From Pseudomonas flavescens (GTDB lineage Bacteria > Pseudomonadota > Gammaproteobacteria > Pseudomonadales > Pseudomonadaceae): a DNA stretch of 64,000 bases. Below the pieces are notes generated by a model. The model had not been told where the DNA came from. It saw only the letters and a list, made by a program, of their open reading frames with translations, and made no database searches. Below, piece by piece: positions 10,138 through 21,606 of this stretch (position 1 is the stretch's first letter; each line of letters starts with the position of its first letter). Both the position numbers and the translations under genes were made by a program. The stretch is taken from contig NZ_JACBYV010000001.1 in the NCBI RefSeq assembly GCF_013408425.1, forward strand, positions 4,216,001-4,280,000. The letters run 5' to 3'.

Positions 10138-11577
10138 ATGACACCCCGTAGTGAGACCACCATGACCTTGCTCGACGCCCGCACTGCCCGCCTGCTGCCC
10201 TGGATCGTCGCCATCGCGTTCTTCATGCAGACGCTGGACGGCACCATCCTCAACACCGCTCTGCCGAGCATGGCCGCCGATCTCTCCGAAGACCCGCTGC
10301 GCATGCAGTCGGTGGTCATCGCCTACATGCTCACGGTGGCACTGCTGATCCCCGCCTCCGGCTGGCTGGCGGATCGCTTCGGCACCCGGCACATATTCTT
10401 TGGCGCCATCCTGTTGTTCAGCCTCGGCTCGCTGCTGTGCGCCGTCTCGCAGTCGCTGAACATGCTGGTGATCGCACGCATCATCCAGGGTCTCGGCGGC
10501 GCGCTGATGATGCCGGTAGGTCGTCTGGTGGTGCTGCGCGCCTATCCGCGTACCGAGCTGGTACGGATCATGAGTTTCATCACCCTGCCCGGCCTGCTCG
10601 GGCCGCTGATCGGCCCCACCCTGGGCGGCTGGCTGGTGGAGTACACCAGCTGGCACTGGATCTTCCTGCTCAACCTGCCGGTCGGCGCCATCGGCTGCTG
10701 GGCCGCCTTCCGCTTCATGCCGGACTTGCGCGGCCCCGAACGCACGCGGTTCGATCTAATCGGCTTCCTGCTCTTCGGCGCCGCCATGCTGTTGATCACC
10801 ATGGCGCTCGAAGGCCTCGGCGAACTGCACTTGCCCCATGTCCGGGTGATGCTGCTGTTGCTCGGTGGCCTGGCGTGTCTGGCCGCGTACTGGCTGCGCG
10901 CCGGGCGCACGCCCAATGCGCTGTTCCCGCCCAGCCTGTTCCACACCCGCAGTTTCGCGGTGGGCATTCTCGGCAATATCTTCGCCCGCCTGGGCAGCGG
11001 CGCCCTGCCGTTCCTCACGCCACTGCTGCTGCAATTGGGCATGGGTTACTCACCGGCCCAGGCGGGCATGAGCATGATCCCCCTGGCCCTGGCCGCCATG
11101 GCCATGAAGCCGCTGGCCAAGCCATTGATCGACCGCCTCGGCTACCGCCGCATCCTGACCAGCAACACCGTGCTGCTAGGCCTGCTGATCGCCAGCATGG
11201 CCCTGGTCGACGGGCAGACCTCCCACGTGCAACTGGCCATTCAGCTGACCCTCATCGGCGCCATCAACTCCTTGCAGTTCACCGCCATGAACACCGTGAC
11301 CCTGATCGACCTGCGCGATAGCGAGGCCAGCAGCGGCAACGGCCTGCTGTCCGTGGTGGTGCAACTGTCGATGAGCATGGGGATCGCCGCCGCCGCGGCA
11401 CTGCTTGGCGGTTTCAACCTGGACAATCAGGGTGCTGCAGATGGCGTACTGGGCGCCTTCCAGGCCACTTACCTGTGCGTCGGCCTGCTGTCGATACTGG
11501 CGGCAGGCATCTTCCTGCAGCTGTCGCCGGAAGACGGACGCAGCGCCCGACGCGTGGAGGTGGACGTCGACGAGTAA
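10138..11577 (+). CDS. mdtD: MdtD-like MFS drug exporter (DHA2 family)
   Basis: 479 residues from 10138, or 471 if the second ATG at 10162 is used; the family N-terminus fits the second start better (MTLLDARTARLLPWIVAIAFFMQ), and neither has a strong ribosome site. A 14-helix exporter pattern is seen, with DHA2 motif C-like GPLIGPTLGGWLVEYTSWHW and motif A-like GWLADRFGTRH. Sequence runs such as FFMQTLDGTILNTALPSMA match MdtD. In E. coli mdtD belongs to mdtABCD-baeSR; here it stands alone, without RND partners. Substrate unknown. Confidence 0.85.
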   Translation: MTPRSETTMTLLDARTARLLPWIVAIAFFMQTLDGTILNTALPSMAADLSEDPLRMQSVVIAYMLTVALLIPASGWLADRFGTRHIFFGAILLFSLGSLLCAVSQSLNMLVIARIIQGLGGALMMPVGRLVVLRAYPRTELVRIMSFITLPGLLGPLIGPTLGGWLVEYTSWHWIFLLNLPVGAIGCWAAFRFMPDLRGPERTRFDLIGFLLFGAAMLLITMALEGLGELHLPHVRVMLLLLGGLACLAAYWLRAGRTPNALFPPSLFHTRSFAVGILGNIFARLGSGALPFLTPLLLQLGMGYSPAQAGMSMIPLALAAMAMKPLAKPLIDRLGYRRILTSNTVLLGLLIASMALVDGQTSHVQLAIQLTLIGAINSLQFTAMNTVTLIDLRDSEASSGNGLLSVVVQLSMSMGIAAAAALLGGFNLDNQGAADGVLGAFQATYLCVGLLSILAAGIFLQLSPEDGRSARRVEVDVDE

Positions 11578-11654
11578 CGCAGCGATCGCCACGGAACCGG
11601 GCACGGCGCCTGCTACACTAGGCACCTCTAAACGCTCTCCCTAGGCTCTGTACC

Positions 11655-13034
<1,380 letters not shown>

Positions 13035-13070
13035 ACTCAAGGAAATTGCAGATCCGCTACAGGGGGTTTC

Positions 13071-14306
13071 GTGCGCAATATTCTGGTTATCGAAGACAGC
13101 CCGCTGGTCCTGAAAATCCTCGAGCATCTGTTCCGCCAGGAAACGGATCTGCAAGCGGTATTCTGCGCTTCTCTGGCTGAAGCCGAGGTCATGCTGGAAA
13201 CCTCGGCGGAGCTGTTCTTCGCTGCCATCGTCGATCTGCACCTGCCGGATGCGCCGGATGGCGAAAGCGTCGATCTGGTCATGCGCTACGCCCTGCCGTG
13301 CATCGTGCTCAGCGGCTCGTACAACGAAAAACGTCGCGATGACCTGCTGCTCAAGGGCGTGGTCGATTACGTGCTCAAGGAAAGCCAGCACTCCTACGAG
13401 TACGCTTTCCGCCTGCTGCACCGGCTGGAAAGCAACAGCCAGGTGAAGATTCTCGTCGCCGAGGACTCGGAGGCCACGCGCCACTTCATTCGTCATGTGC
13501 TGGCGCCGCATCGCTACCAGATCATCGACGCCAGCGACGGCGAGGAAGCCCTGCGCATTCTCAAGGAACAACCGGATATCGACCTGCTGGTGGTCGACCA
13601 CAGCATGCCCGGCATCAGCGGCTTCGAACTGGTCAAGCTGCTGCGCCAGAAGATGAAGCGCAACGAGCTGATCATCCTTGGCCTGTCCGCCGATACCAAG
13701 GGCTCGCTCAGCGCCATGTTCATCAAGCACGGCGCTGACGACTTCCTGCGCAAACCGTTCTGCCCGGAAGAACTGAACTGTCGGGTGATTTCCACTCTGG
13801 AGCGCCGTGATCTGATGCGCGCACTCAAGCAGGCCGCGCAATTCGACGCACTGACGGGGTTGAACAACCGGCGGGCGTTCTACGAGCAGGGAATCCAGCA
13901 ATTCCAGCTGGCCCAGCGCAGTGGTCGCGATCTCAGCGTGGCGATGCTCGACATGGACTTCTTCAAGCAGATCAACGACGAACATGGCCATGCCAGCGGC
14001 GACGCGGCGCTGGTCGCCTTTACCCGGGCGTTGAGCGCAGCGTTTCCCGATGCCCTGCTCGGCCGCCTGGGTGGTGAGGAATTCGCCATGGTCAGCCAGC
14101 AGAACGCCGAGCAGTTGAGCCAGGCTCTCGACCGCCTGCGTGAGCAGTGCGCACAGCTCAAGTACGCGATTGGCGCGCCGCCGCTGTCATTCAGTGCCGG
14201 CGTCTATCACGGCGCCCCGGATGACCTGGAAAGCCTCCTGCACCTCGCCGACCAGCAGCTCTATCAGGCCAAGCGGCAGGGTCGCGCGCGCACGCTCTGG
14301 CAGTGA
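13071..14306 (+). CDS. Response regulator with two receiver domains and a GGDEF domain
   Basis: 411 residues, GTG start at 13071, 36 nt after dbpA. REC1 (about 1-115) has Asp55 as likely phospho-acceptor; REC2 (about 124-240) has Asp176 and Lys228 (LRKPF). The GGDEF domain (about 255-411) has an intact active site GGEEF at 334-338 and the substrate-binding stretch DMDFFKQINDEHGH. It should make cyclic-di-GMP when activated. The RxxD inhibitory site normally five residues before GGEEF is not present, so product feedback may be absent. No partner kinase is adjacent. Confidence 0.9.
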   Translation: MRNILVIEDSPLVLKILEHLFRQETDLQAVFCASLAEAEVMLETSAELFFAAIVDLHLPDAPDGESVDLVMRYALPCIVLSGSYNEKRRDDLLLKGVVDYVLKESQHSYEYAFRLLHRLESNSQVKILVAEDSEATRHFIRHVLAPHRYQIIDASDGEEALRILKEQPDIDLLVVDHSMPGISGFELVKLLRQKMKRNELIILGLSADTKGSLSAMFIKHGADDFLRKPFCPEELNCRVISTLERRDLMRALKQAAQFDALTGLNNRRAFYEQGIQQFQLAQRSGRDLSVAMLDMDFFKQINDEHGHASGDAALVAFTRALSAAFPDALLGRLGGEEFAMVSQQNAEQLSQALDRLREQCAQLKYAIGAPPLSFSAGVYHGAPDDLESLLHLADQQLYQAKRQGRARTLWQ

Positions 14307-14316
14307 CGTTCGCGAC

Positions 14317-15048
14317 CTACAGGCCGTGACGCTGCATGATCGCCGCATAGCTGCCATCGGCGCGCATGGCCGCAATCGCGGCGTCGAAACGCCTGGCAAT
14401 CTCGAGGTGGTTGCCATGGGTCAGACGGATGAGAATGTGCAGGCCGTTTTCGCTCAGGGGCGTCGGCAGGAACTCCAGCTGATCGGCAATGCTCTTGAGC
14501 TGGTGGTTGAACTGAAAGCGCGCAACGTATTCATCCTCCAGCGCCAGACTCACCCGACCGTGCTGCACCATGTGCGCGGCGCTTTCGAAACTGCTGACGC
14601 CGACCTTGCGCAGATTCTTGTCGGCACCGAACTGCGCGGAGTACGCATAGCCACGTAGCACGGCGATTCGGTAGGGGTACAGGTCGGAGAGTTGAGCGAA
14701 AGCGATGCCATCGCCCTTGCGCTGCACGAAACGGATTCGGTTGATCAGATAGGGCTCGGAAAAGTGACCGAACCCGGCACGTTCGTCGCTGTACCAGGCA
14801 TTGATCAGCACATCGTAATCCCCCCGCTGCAACCCCAGGATGGCTCGTTCCCAAGGCACTTCGCGGTAATCGCTGGTGTAGCCGGCACGCTCAAGCGCAG
14901 TCGCGACCAGCTCCGCTGCCACTCCATTTCCCGGTAGGCGCTGGTCGGTGAACGGCGGCCAGGTATCGGCGACCAGGCGCAACTGCTCGGCGGCCACAGC
15001 GCCGGGCAGCAGGAACAGCGACAGCAACCACGCTCGCCAGCTTTTCAA
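14317..15048 (-). CDS. Periplasmic solute-binding protein (SBP_bac_3 family)
   Basis: 243 residues. Signal peptide MKSWRAWLLSLFLLPGAVAAEQ, then a family-3 binding fold: LRLVADTWPPFTDQRLPGNG, RAGYTSDYREVPWERAI, GDYDVLINAWYSDERAGF. This subgroup in Pseudomonas often stands alone, without an ABC transporter, as here. It converges on the diguanylate cyclase gene with only 10 nt between stop codons. The ligand cannot be told from the sequence; amino acids are typical for the family. Confidence 0.82.
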   Translation of the reverse strand: MKSWRAWLLSLFLLPGAVAAEQLRLVADTWPPFTDQRLPGNGVAAELVATALERAGYTSDYREVPWERAILGLQRGDYDVLINAWYSDERAGFGHFSEPYLINRIRFVQRKGDGIAFAQLSDLYPYRIAVLRGYAYSAQFGADKNLRKVGVSSFESAAHMVQHGRVSLALEDEYVARFQFNHQLKSIADQLEFLPTPLSENGLHILIRLTHGNHLEIARRFDAAIAAMRADGSYAAIMQRHGL

Positions 15049-15402
15049 TGCTCATGTGCCCCGAAAGCCAAGAGTGAACCCGCCGCATGAAACATGCCGA
15101 CGGCGCGCCTGAGGTAACGGCAGACAAGATAGTGGCAAATAGCTATTCCCGTTTTATCCATTGAGCATAATCGCTAGACCAGCCCTGGCAATGCGCGGTT
15201 CGCAAAAAAGTCCGAATGGCACCCGGCGGGCTACCCGCGTCCATCCGCAAACACGCGCTTGTGGCCCTCCCGCGCCGCGCCGGACAAACCTGATGCGATC
15301 ACCCTGCGTGGGCGACAGCGGAACCCGGCCTTCAGGTAAACTGCGCCGTTTCGCGTCAGCCCGCAGCGATGCCTGACGCCTAGCGTATGCGAGGACATTG
15401 CC
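15049..15402. other. Intergenic region, no gene found
   Basis: 354 nt between the divergent binding-protein gene and the flavoprotein gene. The stretch 15130-15185 is A+T-richer and probably holds promoters for both sides. A GAGGA ribosome site near 15390 serves the GTG at 15403. I see no convincing small ORF, repeat or RNA motif. Confidence 0.5.
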
Positions 15403-16587
15403 GTGCTTTCACCCCAGGTTGTCATCATCGGTGCCGGTGCGGCCGGATTGATGTGCGCCATGAGCGCCGCCGCGCGTGGCCGCAGCGTGCTGTTGCTCGA
15501 CCACGCCAACAAGGCAGGCAAGAAGATCCTCATGTCCGGCGGCGGGCGCTGCAACTTCACCAACCTGTACTGCGAGCCGGGCAACTTTCTGTCGCACAAC
15601 CCGCATTTCTGCAAATCCGCGCTGGCGCGCTTCACCCAGTGGGATTTCATCGCCCTGGTGGCCAAGCACGGCGTGCCCTACCACGAGAAGAAACTCGGCC
15701 AACTGTTCTGCGACCACAAGTCCAGCGACATCCTCGGCATGCTGCTGGACGAATGCGAACAGGCTGGCGTCGACCTGCGCCTGGATACCTCGGTGAACGC
15801 CATCGAGCGCGGCGAAAATGGCTATCGCCTGAGCTCCAGCCTCGGCCCCGTCAGCTGCGAGTCGCTGGTAATCGCCACCGGTGGGCTGTCGATTCCGACC
15901 CTCGGCGCCACCGGCTTCGGCTACCAGATCGCTCGCCAGTTCGGCCACACCCTGCTGCCAACGCGCGCTGGCCTGGTGCCGTTCACGCTGACGGATCCAC
16001 AGCTGAAAATCCTGTGCAGTGAACTGTCGGGTACTTCGGTGGAAGATTGCCGGGTCAGTTGCAACGGCCAGAGCTTCGTGGAAAACATTCTCTTCACCCA
16101 CCGCGGCCTCAGCGGCCCGGCGATCCTGCAGATTTCGTCGTACTGGCAGCCTGGCGATGCAGTCAGCATCGATCTGCTGCCGCATATCGACCTGCCGGAG
16201 TGGTTGCAGGCACAACAGCGCGAGCGTCCCAACAGCGAGCTGAAAACCCTGCTGGGCGAACTCTTCACCAAGAAAATGGCTGGCCTGCTGGCCGAACACT
16301 GGTTCGCGTCCAAACCGATGAAGCAGTACAACCCGGCCGAGCTCAAGGCCATCGCCGAGCGCCTGGCGGACTGGCAGCTGGTGCCGGCGGGCACCGAGGG
16401 CTACCGCACGGCCGAGGTCACGCTTGGCGGCATCGATACCAAGGAAGTGTCGTCCAAGACCATGGAGTCGCTGAAGTCACCCGGGCTGTATTTCGTCGGT
16501 GAGGTACTGGATGTCACCGGCCACCTGGGCGGCTTCAACTTCCAGTGGGCCTGGGCTTCGGGTTATGCAGCGGCGCAGTTCGTGTAG
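15403..16587 (+). CDS. YhiN/HI0933-type NAD(P)/FAD-dependent oxidoreductase
   Basis: 394 residues. N-terminal dinucleotide-binding motif VVIIGAGAAGLMCA and the family signature GKKILMSGGGRCNFTN; the C-terminus ends in the FAD-contacting run FVGEVLDVTGHLGGFNFQWA. This is the HI0933-like flavoprotein family (YhiN in E. coli), widespread and of unproven function. Start GTG at 15403 has GAGGA upstream with good spacing. It is followed by a hairpin terminator shared with the converging sstT gene. Confidence 0.9.
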   Translation: MLSPQVVIIGAGAAGLMCAMSAAARGRSVLLLDHANKAGKKILMSGGGRCNFTNLYCEPGNFLSHNPHFCKSALARFTQWDFIALVAKHGVPYHEKKLGQLFCDHKSSDILGMLLDECEQAGVDLRLDTSVNAIERGENGYRLSSSLGPVSCESLVIATGGLSIPTLGATGFGYQIARQFGHTLLPTRAGLVPFTLTDPQLKILCSELSGTSVEDCRVSCNGQSFVENILFTHRGLSGPAILQISSYWQPGDAVSIDLLPHIDLPEWLQAQQRERPNSELKTLLGELFTKKMAGLLAEHWFASKPMKQYNPAELKAIAERLADWQLVPAGTEGYRTAEVTLGGIDTKEVSSKTMESLKSPGLYFVGEVLDVTGHLGGFNFQWAWASGYAAAQFV

Positions 16588-16607
16588 TCGCTGAGCGCGC
16601 CTTTCGC

Positions 16608-16636
16608 AAAAAAACGCGCCATGAGGCGCGTTTTTC
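16608..16636. terminator. Bidirectional Rho-independent terminator
   Basis: AAAAACGCGCC (16610-16620), loop ATGA, GGCGCGTTTTT (16625-16635): a perfect stem flanked by A- and T-runs on opposite sides. It lies between convergent genes (flavoprotein on +, sstT on -) and can serve both. Confidence 0.93.
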
Positions 16637-16649
16637 ATTGCCCGCAAGA

Positions 16650-17912
16650 TCAGCTGCGAGAGGCTTGGGCGTCGATCCGCGTGGCCTGCTCAGCAGCGCC
16701 ACGCGCTTCACCCGCATAGGACACCGCCGCGGTGAAGACCACATCGGTGTGCGAGTTCAGAGCCGTCTCGAAGGAGTCCTGCACCACGCCGATGACGAAG
16801 CCGATGGCAACCACCTGCATGGCGATTTCGGTGTCGATGCCGAACAGGCTGGTCGCCATCGGAATCAGCAGCAGCGAGCCGCCAGCCACCCCGGAAACGC
16901 CCGCCGCTGCCAGGGACGACACCACGCAGAGCAGCAGCGCCGTCGGCAGGTCGACATTGATGCCCAGGGTGTGGGTGGTCGCCAGGGCCATCACGGAAAT
17001 GGTGATCGCCGCACCCGCCATGTTGATGGTGGCCCCCAGCGGAATGGTGATCGAGTAGGTGTCCTTGTCCAGCTTGAGTTTCTCGCACAGACGCAGGTTG
17101 ACCGGAATGTTGGCCGCCGAGCTACGGGTGAAGAAGGCCGTCACCGCGCTCTCGCGCAGCACCGTGAACAGCAGCGGATAGGGGTTGCGGCGCATCTTGA
17201 GGTAGGCGAGCAGCGGGTTGATCAGCAGGGTCACGATCAGCATGCAGCCAACCATCACCATCAGCAGGCGGGCATAGCCGTACAGCGCTTCGAAGCCGGA
17301 GTCGGCCAGCGTGCTGGCGACCAGGCCGAAGATACCGATCGGCGCCTGATTGATGACGAACCGCACCACCTGGGTGAAGGCGTTGGAAACGTCATGCAGC
17401 ATGGTGCGCGTGCTCGGCGCGGCATGCCGCAGGAAGATGCCCAGCGCCACGGCCCAGGCCAGGATGGCGATGTAGTTGGAGGTGTTCAGCGCCTGCACCG
17501 GGCCGACGAAGATGCTGGTCAGCAGGTTGTGCAAGACATCGATGATGCTGCCGGGCGGATTGCCCTCGGCCGAGCTGATGTCCAGCGACAGCATGGTGGG
17601 AAACAGGAAGCTGGCGCATACCGCCAGGGCCGCTGCGCTGAAGGTACTGATCAGGTACATCATCAGCACCGGACGAATATGGGTGGGCTGGCCACTCTGA
17701 TGGGCCGCCAGGGAGGAAATCACCAGCACCAGCACCAGTACCGGCGCGACCGCCTTGAGGGCGAGGATGAACAGTTCACCCAGCAGGCCGACCTTGAGGG
17801 CGGCATCTGGCGAGAAATAAGCGAGCAGAATGCCCAGCACCAGACCGATGAAGATGCGTAGCACCAGGCTGGTATTGGAATAGGCGGAGGCGATGCGTTT
17901 TAGAGTATTCAT
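16650..17912 (-). CDS. sstT: SstT, Na+/serine-threonine symporter
   Basis: 420 residues with eight or more hydrophobic segments. DAACS-family signatures: [34 protein letters not shown] and [16 protein letters not shown]. It imports L-serine and L-threonine with Na+. The start ATG at 17912 ([19 protein letters not shown]) matches SstT; the frame is open 29 codons further upstream but that part lacks similarity. It lies 249 nt downstream of sdaA on the same strand, so import and degradation of serine are paired. Confidence 0.94.
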   Translation of the reverse strand: MNTLKRIASAYSNTSLVLRIFIGLVLGILLAYFSPDAALKVGLLGELFILALKAVAPVLVLVLVISSLAAHQSGQPTHIRPVLMMYLISTFSAAALAVCASFLFPTMLSLDISSAEGNPPGSIIDVLHNLLTSIFVGPVQALNTSNYIAILAWAVALGIFLRHAAPSTRTMLHDVSNAFTQVVRFVINQAPIGIFGLVASTLADSGFEALYGYARLLMVMVGCMLIVTLLINPLLAYLKMRRNPYPLLFTVLRESAVTAFFTRSSAANIPVNLRLCEKLKLDKDTYSITIPLGATINMAGAAITISVMALATTHTLGINVDLPTALLLCVVSSLAAAGVSGVAGGSLLLIPMATSLFGIDTEIAMQVVAIGFVIGVVQDSFETALNSHTDVVFTAAVSYAGEARGAAEQATRIDAQASRS

Positions 17913-18161
17913 GTAATAGACGCTGTCCAGAATTCTAGGCTTGATGGCATTAGGGGACAGGTCAGCAGGGGCACGAGCCACGCCAACCGGGCAGGTCACC
18001 CCAAGACATCACGCGATTATAAGGGAGGGGGACGGGATCAGCGCCATCTAGATGCTTTGCGGGGACACGCAGGGAGGTCTCACTTGTTATTGTTGTCGAC
18101 GACCGGAGCCTGATGGCAGCCCTCCAGGCTGCGCATCACGCAGGTTCGGCAGGTGAGCGGC

Positions 18162-19550
18162 TCAGCACTCGATAATGTTCACGGCCAGGCCGCCGCGTGC
18201 GGTTTCCTTGTACTTGGTCAGCATGTCGGCGCCGGTTTCGCGCATGGTCTTGATCACCTTGTCCAGGCTCACATGGTGCGAACCATCGCCGTACAGCGCC
18301 ATACGCGCGGCATTGATGGCCTTCACCGAGGCAATGGCGTTGCGCTCGATGCAGGGAATCTGCACCAGGCCGCCGACCGGGTCGCAGGTCAGGCCCAGAT
18401 GGTGCTCCATGCCGATCTCGGCGGCGTTCTCGACCTGCTCAGGCGTGCCCCCGAGTACCGCACACAACGCGCCGGAAGCCATCGAGCAGGCCACGCCGAC
18501 CTCCCCCTGACAGCCCACTTCGGCGCCGCTGATCGAGGCGTTTTCCTTGTACAGGATGCCGATCGCACCGGCGGTCAGCAGAAAATCGATGATGCCGCGC
18601 TCACTGGCACCGGAAATGGCGTTGGCGTAGTAATGCAGCACCGCGGGGATGATGCCTGCCGCGCCATTGGTGGGTGCGGTGACGACGCGGCCACCGGCGG
18701 CATTCTCCTCGTTCACCGCCAGGGCCCAGAGGTTGACCCAGTCGAGCATGCGCAGCGGATCTTCCGTGTAGCTGCGCTGAAAGCCACCCAGCTTGCGGGC
18801 CAGGATGGCGGCGCGGCGGCGCACCTTGAAACCGCCAGGCAGGATGCCTTCGGTGCGACAGCCGCGCTCGACACAGGCTTGCATCACGCGCCAGATCGCC
18901 AGCAGACCGCTGTCGATCTCCTCATCGGTACGCCAGTGGCGCTCATTGCGGCGCATCACCTCGGCAATGCCGATCCCGTACTCGCGGGTCAGGCGCAGCA
19001 GATCGGCGCCGCTGCGAAACGGCAATGGCAATGCGGTGGCATCCGGGGCGATGACCTTGTGCTTGGAGCCGTCGGCGAGGATCGCCTCGCTGACCACGAA
19101 ACCACCGCCCACCGAGTAATAGGTGGCCTCGTGCACCTGCAGCCCCGCCGCGTCGAACGCCGCGAAGCGCAAGCCGTTGGCATGCAGCGGCAGCGCCTTG
19201 CGAATCATCTTCAGGTCGGTCTTTTCGTTGAATGCGACCGAATGACCACCAGGCAAAACGATACGCTTCTCGCTGCGAATGGCCTCGATATAGCCTGCAA
19301 CCTGCTCGACATCGACAGTGTCTGGCTCATACCCACTCAGGCCGAGCAATACCGCCTTGTCGCTGCCGTGGCCTTTGCCGGTAGCACCCAGCGAGCCATA
19401 CAGTTCGGCCACCACCCGCACGACATTGGGCATATGCCCCTGATTTTCCAGGGCGTGGGTGAACAGCGCCGCGGCACGCATCGGCCCGACGGTGTGCGAG
19501 CTCGATGGGCCGATGCCCACCTTGAACAGATCGAATACGCTAACGGCCAT
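18162..19550 (-). CDS. sdaA: L-serine dehydratase (iron-sulfur, single chain)
   Basis: 462 residues. It deaminates L-serine to pyruvate and ammonia. The N-terminal beta domain has [19 protein letters not shown]; the C-terminal alpha domain has [18 protein letters not shown] and cysteines for the 4Fe-4S cluster in [17 protein letters not shown] and [14 protein letters not shown]. Full length for the fused family. It lies upstream of sstT and divergent from a LysR gene 144 nt away. The name sdaA rather than sdaB is a convention; the two are paralogues. Confidence 0.94.
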   Translation of the reverse strand: MAVSVFDLFKVGIGPSSSHTVGPMRAAALFTHALENQGHMPNVVRVVAELYGSLGATGKGHGSDKAVLLGLSGYEPDTVDVEQVAGYIEAIRSEKRIVLPGGHSVAFNEKTDLKMIRKALPLHANGLRFAAFDAAGLQVHEATYYSVGGGFVVSEAILADGSKHKVIAPDATALPLPFRSGADLLRLTREYGIGIAEVMRRNERHWRTDEEIDSGLLAIWRVMQACVERGCRTEGILPGGFKVRRRAAILARKLGGFQRSYTEDPLRMLDWVNLWALAVNEENAAGGRVVTAPTNGAAGIIPAVLHYYANAISGASERGIIDFLLTAGAIGILYKENASISGAEVGCQGEVGVACSMASGALCAVLGGTPEQVENAAEIGMEHHLGLTCDPVGGLVQIPCIERNAIASVKAINAARMALYGDGSHHVSLDKVIKTMRETGADMLTKYKETARGGLAVNIIEC

Positions 19551-19694
19551 GGCGGTATTTTTCTTTTATGAGGTGAAGACAGGCGCCCGGTCATGCACCC
19601 GTCGGTGAGAAAAATCTAAGACCCCACTTTCGTTATGTATACTGATTTATTCTTACCCCATTGATTAGAAAATCTTACCTATAGAATTCCGCCC

Positions 19695-20633
19695 ATGGAC
19701 CTCATCCGCTTACGCACCCTTCGCGAGCTCGCCCGCTGCGGCACCATGGCAGCCACCGCCGAGTTTCTGCACCTGACGCCCTCAGCGGTTTCCCAGCAGA
19801 TCACTCAGCTGGAACGCGAGACCGACGTGGCATTGATCGAGCGGCGTGGCCGCGGCGTGGTGCTGACGCCCGCAGGTAGTCGACTGGTGGCGCACGTCGA
19901 GCGGATTCTGGTGATTCTCGACGAGGCCCGCTCGGAGCTGGCGCAGATGCGCAGCGAAATAGCCGGAGAGCTGCGCGTGGCAGCCTTCCCTTCGATCGCG
20001 GTAGCGCTGGTCGCGCCCATCGTACGCAATCTGCGCCAGGCCTATCCGCGCCTGGACGTGGTGGTGGCGGATCTGGAGCCGCAGGAGAGCCTCAGCGCCC
20101 TGAGTGCCTGGCAGATCGATGTCGCCGTGATCGACGACCTGGCCGGCGCGGCAAAATCGCGCCAGGAACACTACGAGCTGATTCCACTGACCGAAGATCG
20201 CCTGCACGTGCTGCTGCCAGCGAGCCATGCGCTGGCATCGCGCAGCACCCTGACCATCGCCGACCTGCAGGACGAGGCATGGGCGCTGGACTCGACCAAT
20301 AGCTCCTTTGGTGAATTCATCGGCAACCTGTGCCGCCGCTCCGGCTTCGCGCCGCGTATCAACGCGCACTGCGCCGGGTTCGAAATGGTCGCGGCGATGG
20401 TCGCATCCGGCAATTCGATCTCGGTGGTTTCGGGCCTGCGCCTGGTGCGCCCACTGGAAAACGTCACGGCCGTAAGACTCGCACCGGCCATCCAGCGCAA
20501 GATATTCCTCGCCTACCGCAAGGGCGAGCGCAAGCATCCCGCCGTGACCGTATTCCTCGACGAGGCGATACGCACGGCAGGAATGCTGGAAGGGTATCAG
20601 CGGATCGAGCTGAACGAGTCAGGCAAGGCCTGA
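19695..20633 (+). CDS. LysR-family transcriptional regulator
   Basis: 312 residues. The N-terminal winged helix (about 1-60) is LIRLRTLRELARCGTMAATA, then HLTPSAVSQQITQLERE, followed by a LysR effector domain (about 90-300). It is divergent from sdaA; the 144-nt gap contains an A+T-rich stretch with a TATACT box at about 19638. LysR proteins commonly control the divergent neighbour, so sdaA-sstT is a likely target and serine or a derivative a possible ligand (inference). Confidence 0.9.
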   Translation: MDLIRLRTLRELARCGTMAATAEFLHLTPSAVSQQITQLERETDVALIERRGRGVVLTPAGSRLVAHVERILVILDEARSELAQMRSEIAGELRVAAFPSIAVALVAPIVRNLRQAYPRLDVVVADLEPQESLSALSAWQIDVAVIDDLAGAAKSRQEHYELIPLTEDRLHVLLPASHALASRSTLTIADLQDEAWALDSTNSSFGEFIGNLCRRSGFAPRINAHCAGFEMVAAMVASGNSISVVSGLRLVRPLENVTAVRLAPAIQRKIFLAYRKGERKHPAVTVFLDEAIRTAGMLEGYQRIELNESGKA

Positions 20634-20643
20634 CCCGCCAGGA

Positions 20644-21348
20644 TCAGAAGCGGAAGACTTCCGCATCGATGCGGATCGGCTCGGCCACCGGCATCTTCGG
20701 TGGCTCCTGACGCGCTGCCGGGGTCGGTGCCTTCTTGCGTGGCTCCTCGGCGGCGATCGGCGTATTGCCGTGGTTCTTCACCGCGCTCGCCAATTGCTCG
20801 ACCAGTTGCTGCACCACCGCGCTCTGGGCACGCACCTGATCGGCGACCGCCCCCTTGTGCTTCTCTTCCAGGTGCACCAGCCGGGTATCGAGCAATTGCC
20901 CTTCCCGACCGACCAGCCGCCATTGCGCTTCGAGCACCGCAGGCTGACGGGGACCGGAGTCCAGGCGGGTTACGGACAGCAGTACCTGCACCTGGGCCTT
21001 GAAGCCCGGGTTATCCGAAGCGAGCACCAGGCGCTGACTGTTGATCCGGCTCGACAGCTGGCGCAGCACCTGGCGATCCAGGTCGGTGGCCAGGCTGCCG
21101 GCCCAACGGGCACCGCCTGCGGTGCTCAAGCTGCCATCGTCCTGACGCTGCAGCAGCGCTTCACGCTGCAGATAATCGGCGACGGTAATGGGGCCCAGCA
21201 ATACGCTCATCCCGTCCTTGTCAGCGGTCTTGGCGGCGCTTGGGCCACCGTCGAGCTGATAGAGCGAGACAGGCATGAAATGCGAACAGCCAGTCAGCGT
21301 CAGCAGACCAGCGAGGAGTAGCGTGAGAGGAAGCCGCTTGAAAATCAT
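20644..21348 (-). CDS. PqiC-like outer-membrane lipoprotein
   Basis: 234 residues. Lipoprotein signal ending in lipobox LTGC (LLLAGLLTLTGCSHFMPVS). The ABC-transport auxiliary domain (about 25-190) matches PqiC, the outer-membrane lipoprotein partner of MCE-type lipid transport. The last 40 residues are low-complexity, rich in Pro, Lys and Glu, then end RIDAEVFRF. The start at 21348 is chosen because the signal peptide begins there. No pqiA or pqiB is adjacent. It lies 258 nt downstream of parC, on the same strand. Confidence 0.8.
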   Translation of the reverse strand: MIFKRLPLTLLLAGLLTLTGCSHFMPVSLYQLDGGPSAAKTADKDGMSVLLGPITVADYLQREALLQRQDDGSLSTAGGARWAGSLATDLDRQVLRQLSSRINSQRLVLASDNPGFKAQVQVLLSVTRLDSGPRQPAVLEAQWRLVGREGQLLDTRLVHLEEKHKGAVADQVRAQSAVVQQLVEQLASAVKNHGNTPIAAEEPRKKAPTPAARQEPPKMPVAEPIRIDAEVFRF

Positions 21349-21606
21349 CGATGTATTCCAGCTGGCAGTATCGCCAGCGACCATGGCTACAGGTAAAGGG
21401 TCAAAAACAAAAAATAGGTAAATCACCGCGCCGGCAAACCCCGGCGAGGTGTCGAATAATCCCTGTCCATATGCAATGCGCCTGCCACCGAACGCCTTGA
21501 CCCGAAAAGATGGCATAGGGCCCACCGTCAGGCAGGCCCATAAGGGGCTGTATCATCCGTCAAACCGGCCTGCAACTCCAGTAGCAGGCCATTTGCCAGC
21601 AGTTCG

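Noticed and set aside
18070..18161. Short minus-strand ORF after sdaA with Cys residues (ending VVDNNNK)
   Set aside because: Only 18-25 codons, no ribosome site and no recognisable relative; cannot be supported.
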